This document shows, one piece after another, positions 14,861 to 15,309 of a stretch of 15,309 nt of DNA. The notes under the pieces were generated by a model. The model ran no database searches. It was not told the DNA's origin and saw nothing but the letters and a program-made list of their open reading frames with translations. How positions within the stretch are numbered: position 1 is the first letter of the stretch; each line of letters begins with the position of its first letter. This stretch comes from Candidatus Microgenomates bacterium (lineage in GTDB: Bacteria; Patescibacteriota; Microgenomatia; 2-02-FULL-39-11): assembly GCA_022866885.1 (NCBI GenBank), contig JALHWS010000011.1, positions 1 to 15,309 on the forward strand. Reading direction: 5' to 3'. The position numbers and the translations under genes were made by a program.

Positions 14861-15211
14861 ATGGCAACAGCAAAGACAGCGTCAAAGGCAGCAGCTAAGG
14901 CAACAGCAAAAGCAGTAGTAGCAACAAAAGTTGCGCCCAAAAACCAAGTAAGCGACAGCGATAAGAAAAAAATCATTTCCGAGTACGCCATCAAAACCGG
15001 CGACACCGGCAGTCCTGAAGTCCAGGTTGCGCTTCTTACTCACAAGATTGAAAAACTGGTCGGCCACCTGAAAGAAAATCCCAAAGACGATCATTCCAGG
15101 CGCGGACTTTTGGGCATGGTTTCCAAAAGAAGAAGGCTTCTTACCTATCTGCAGAAAAAATCCGAAGACAGGTATAAAGACATTATTAAAAAATTGAAGA
15201 TTGCCAAATAA
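14861..15211 (+). CDS. rpsO: 30S ribosomal protein S15 with Ala/Lys-rich N-terminal extension
   Basis: S15 (uS15) binds the central domain of 16S rRNA and forms an intersubunit bridge. The core is from about residue 31: DSDKKKIISEYAIKTGDTGS, PEVQVALLT, HKI..L..HLK.N..DHHSRRGLL-like (here KDDHSRRGLLGMV) and RRRLLTYLQK. The product is 116 residues against the usual 89; the extra residues are an N-terminal Ala/Lys/Thr-rich tail (about 1-27) with no internal Met that could serve as a later start. The ATG at 14861 has no Shine-Dalgarno motif and lies at the predicted transcription start. In other bacteria S15 represses its own mRNA through a structured leader; there is no room for one here. rpsO typically precedes pnp. 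Confidence 0.97.
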   Translation: MATAKTASKAAAKATAKAVVATKVAPKNQVSDSDKKKIISEYAIKTGDTGSPEVQVALLTHKIEKLVGHLKENPKDDHSRRGLLGMVSKRRRLLTYLQKKSEDRYKDIIKKLKIAK

Positions 15212-15230
15212 ACTTATAAAATAGTATAAT
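15201..15230 (+). promoter_or_regulatory. Promoter overlapping the end of rpsO, for the next gene
   Basis: TTGCCA (15201-15206, in the last codons of rpsO), an 18-nt spacer and TATAAT (15225-15230). Transcription would start near 15237, giving a leader of about 66 nt before the ATG at 15303. It would let the downstream gene be expressed apart from rpsO. Confidence 0.6.
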
Positions 15231-15245
15231 ACTTAAAGACAGAAA

Positions 15246-15272
15246 TATAAGAGCTTGAAAGAACCTCTTATA
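15246..15272 (+). other. Leader hairpin upstream of the next gene
   Basis: TATAAGAG (15246-15253) and CTCTTATA (15265-15272) form a perfect 8-bp stem with an 11-nt loop. No T-tract follows, so it is not an intrinsic terminator for rpsO. It lies in the untranslated leader of the gene starting at 15303. E. coli pnp has a leader stem-loop used in autoregulation; the resemblance in position is suggestive only. Confidence 0.5.
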
Positions 15273-15302
15273 ACCTCGTACTAGAACGAATTTAAAGAAA
15301 AA

Positions 15303-15309
15303 ATGAAAA
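15303..15309 (+). CDS. Start of a downstream gene, cut by the window edge (pnp by synteny)
   Basis: ATGAAAA at the right edge is preceded by an A-rich stretch (AAAGAAAAA) and a promoter with a leader hairpin. Only two codons are visible. The common rpsO-pnp order suggests polynucleotide phosphorylase, but nothing in the visible sequence identifies it. Confidence 0.3.

Overview
This window looks like chromosome from an ultra-compact bacterium, most plausibly Patescibacteria/CPR of a Microgenomates-like type. The signs are a very short IF2 with no N-terminal domain, genes packed 2-12 nt apart, a nusA-infB-DHH-rpsO run lacking the usual rimP, rbfA, truB and ribF, a str-type cluster with no tuf, and a lineage-looking degenerate DHH protein. 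The lineage call is inference; no 16S gene is present. All ten stop codons that end a gene here are TAA. There is no stretch over about 300 bases without a gene, and I saw no tRNA, rRNA, CRISPR or insertion sequence.

Layout. At the left edge (3-776, +) is the 3' part of a DinD/BRO-N-like gene. It meets fusA tail to tail, the two stop codons sharing the tetranucleotide TTAA. From 773 to 11015 on the minus strand, read right to left, runs a transcription/translation cluster: rpoB, rpoC, a 75-bp gap with a periodic AT-rich repeat and a terminator-like hairpin, then rpsL, rpsG and fusA. fusA is broken by one in-frame TAA at codon 551, although the frame continues to a normal 700-codon length.

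From 11016 to 11217 lies a divergent control region. It holds back-to-back sigma70-type promoters for rpoB (-) and nusA (+), a perfect 15-bp palindrome over the rpoB -35 box, and a hairpin plus T-tract in each leader. From 11218 to the right edge, on the plus strand, are nusA, infB, a DHH-phosphoesterase-like protein with a degraded active site and a disordered tail, rpsO with its own near-leaderless promoter, and a second promoter and hairpin leading into a gene that begins at 15303 (pnp by synteny, not seen).

Together the genes encode the RNA polymerase large subunits, the elongation factor NusA, initiation factor IF2, elongation factor EF-G and small-subunit proteins S7, S12 and S15. The points most worth a second look are the fusA internal stop, the pseudo-DHH protein in the NrnA position, the paired leader terminators, leaderless rpsO, and RpoB substitutions at rifampicin-contact positions.
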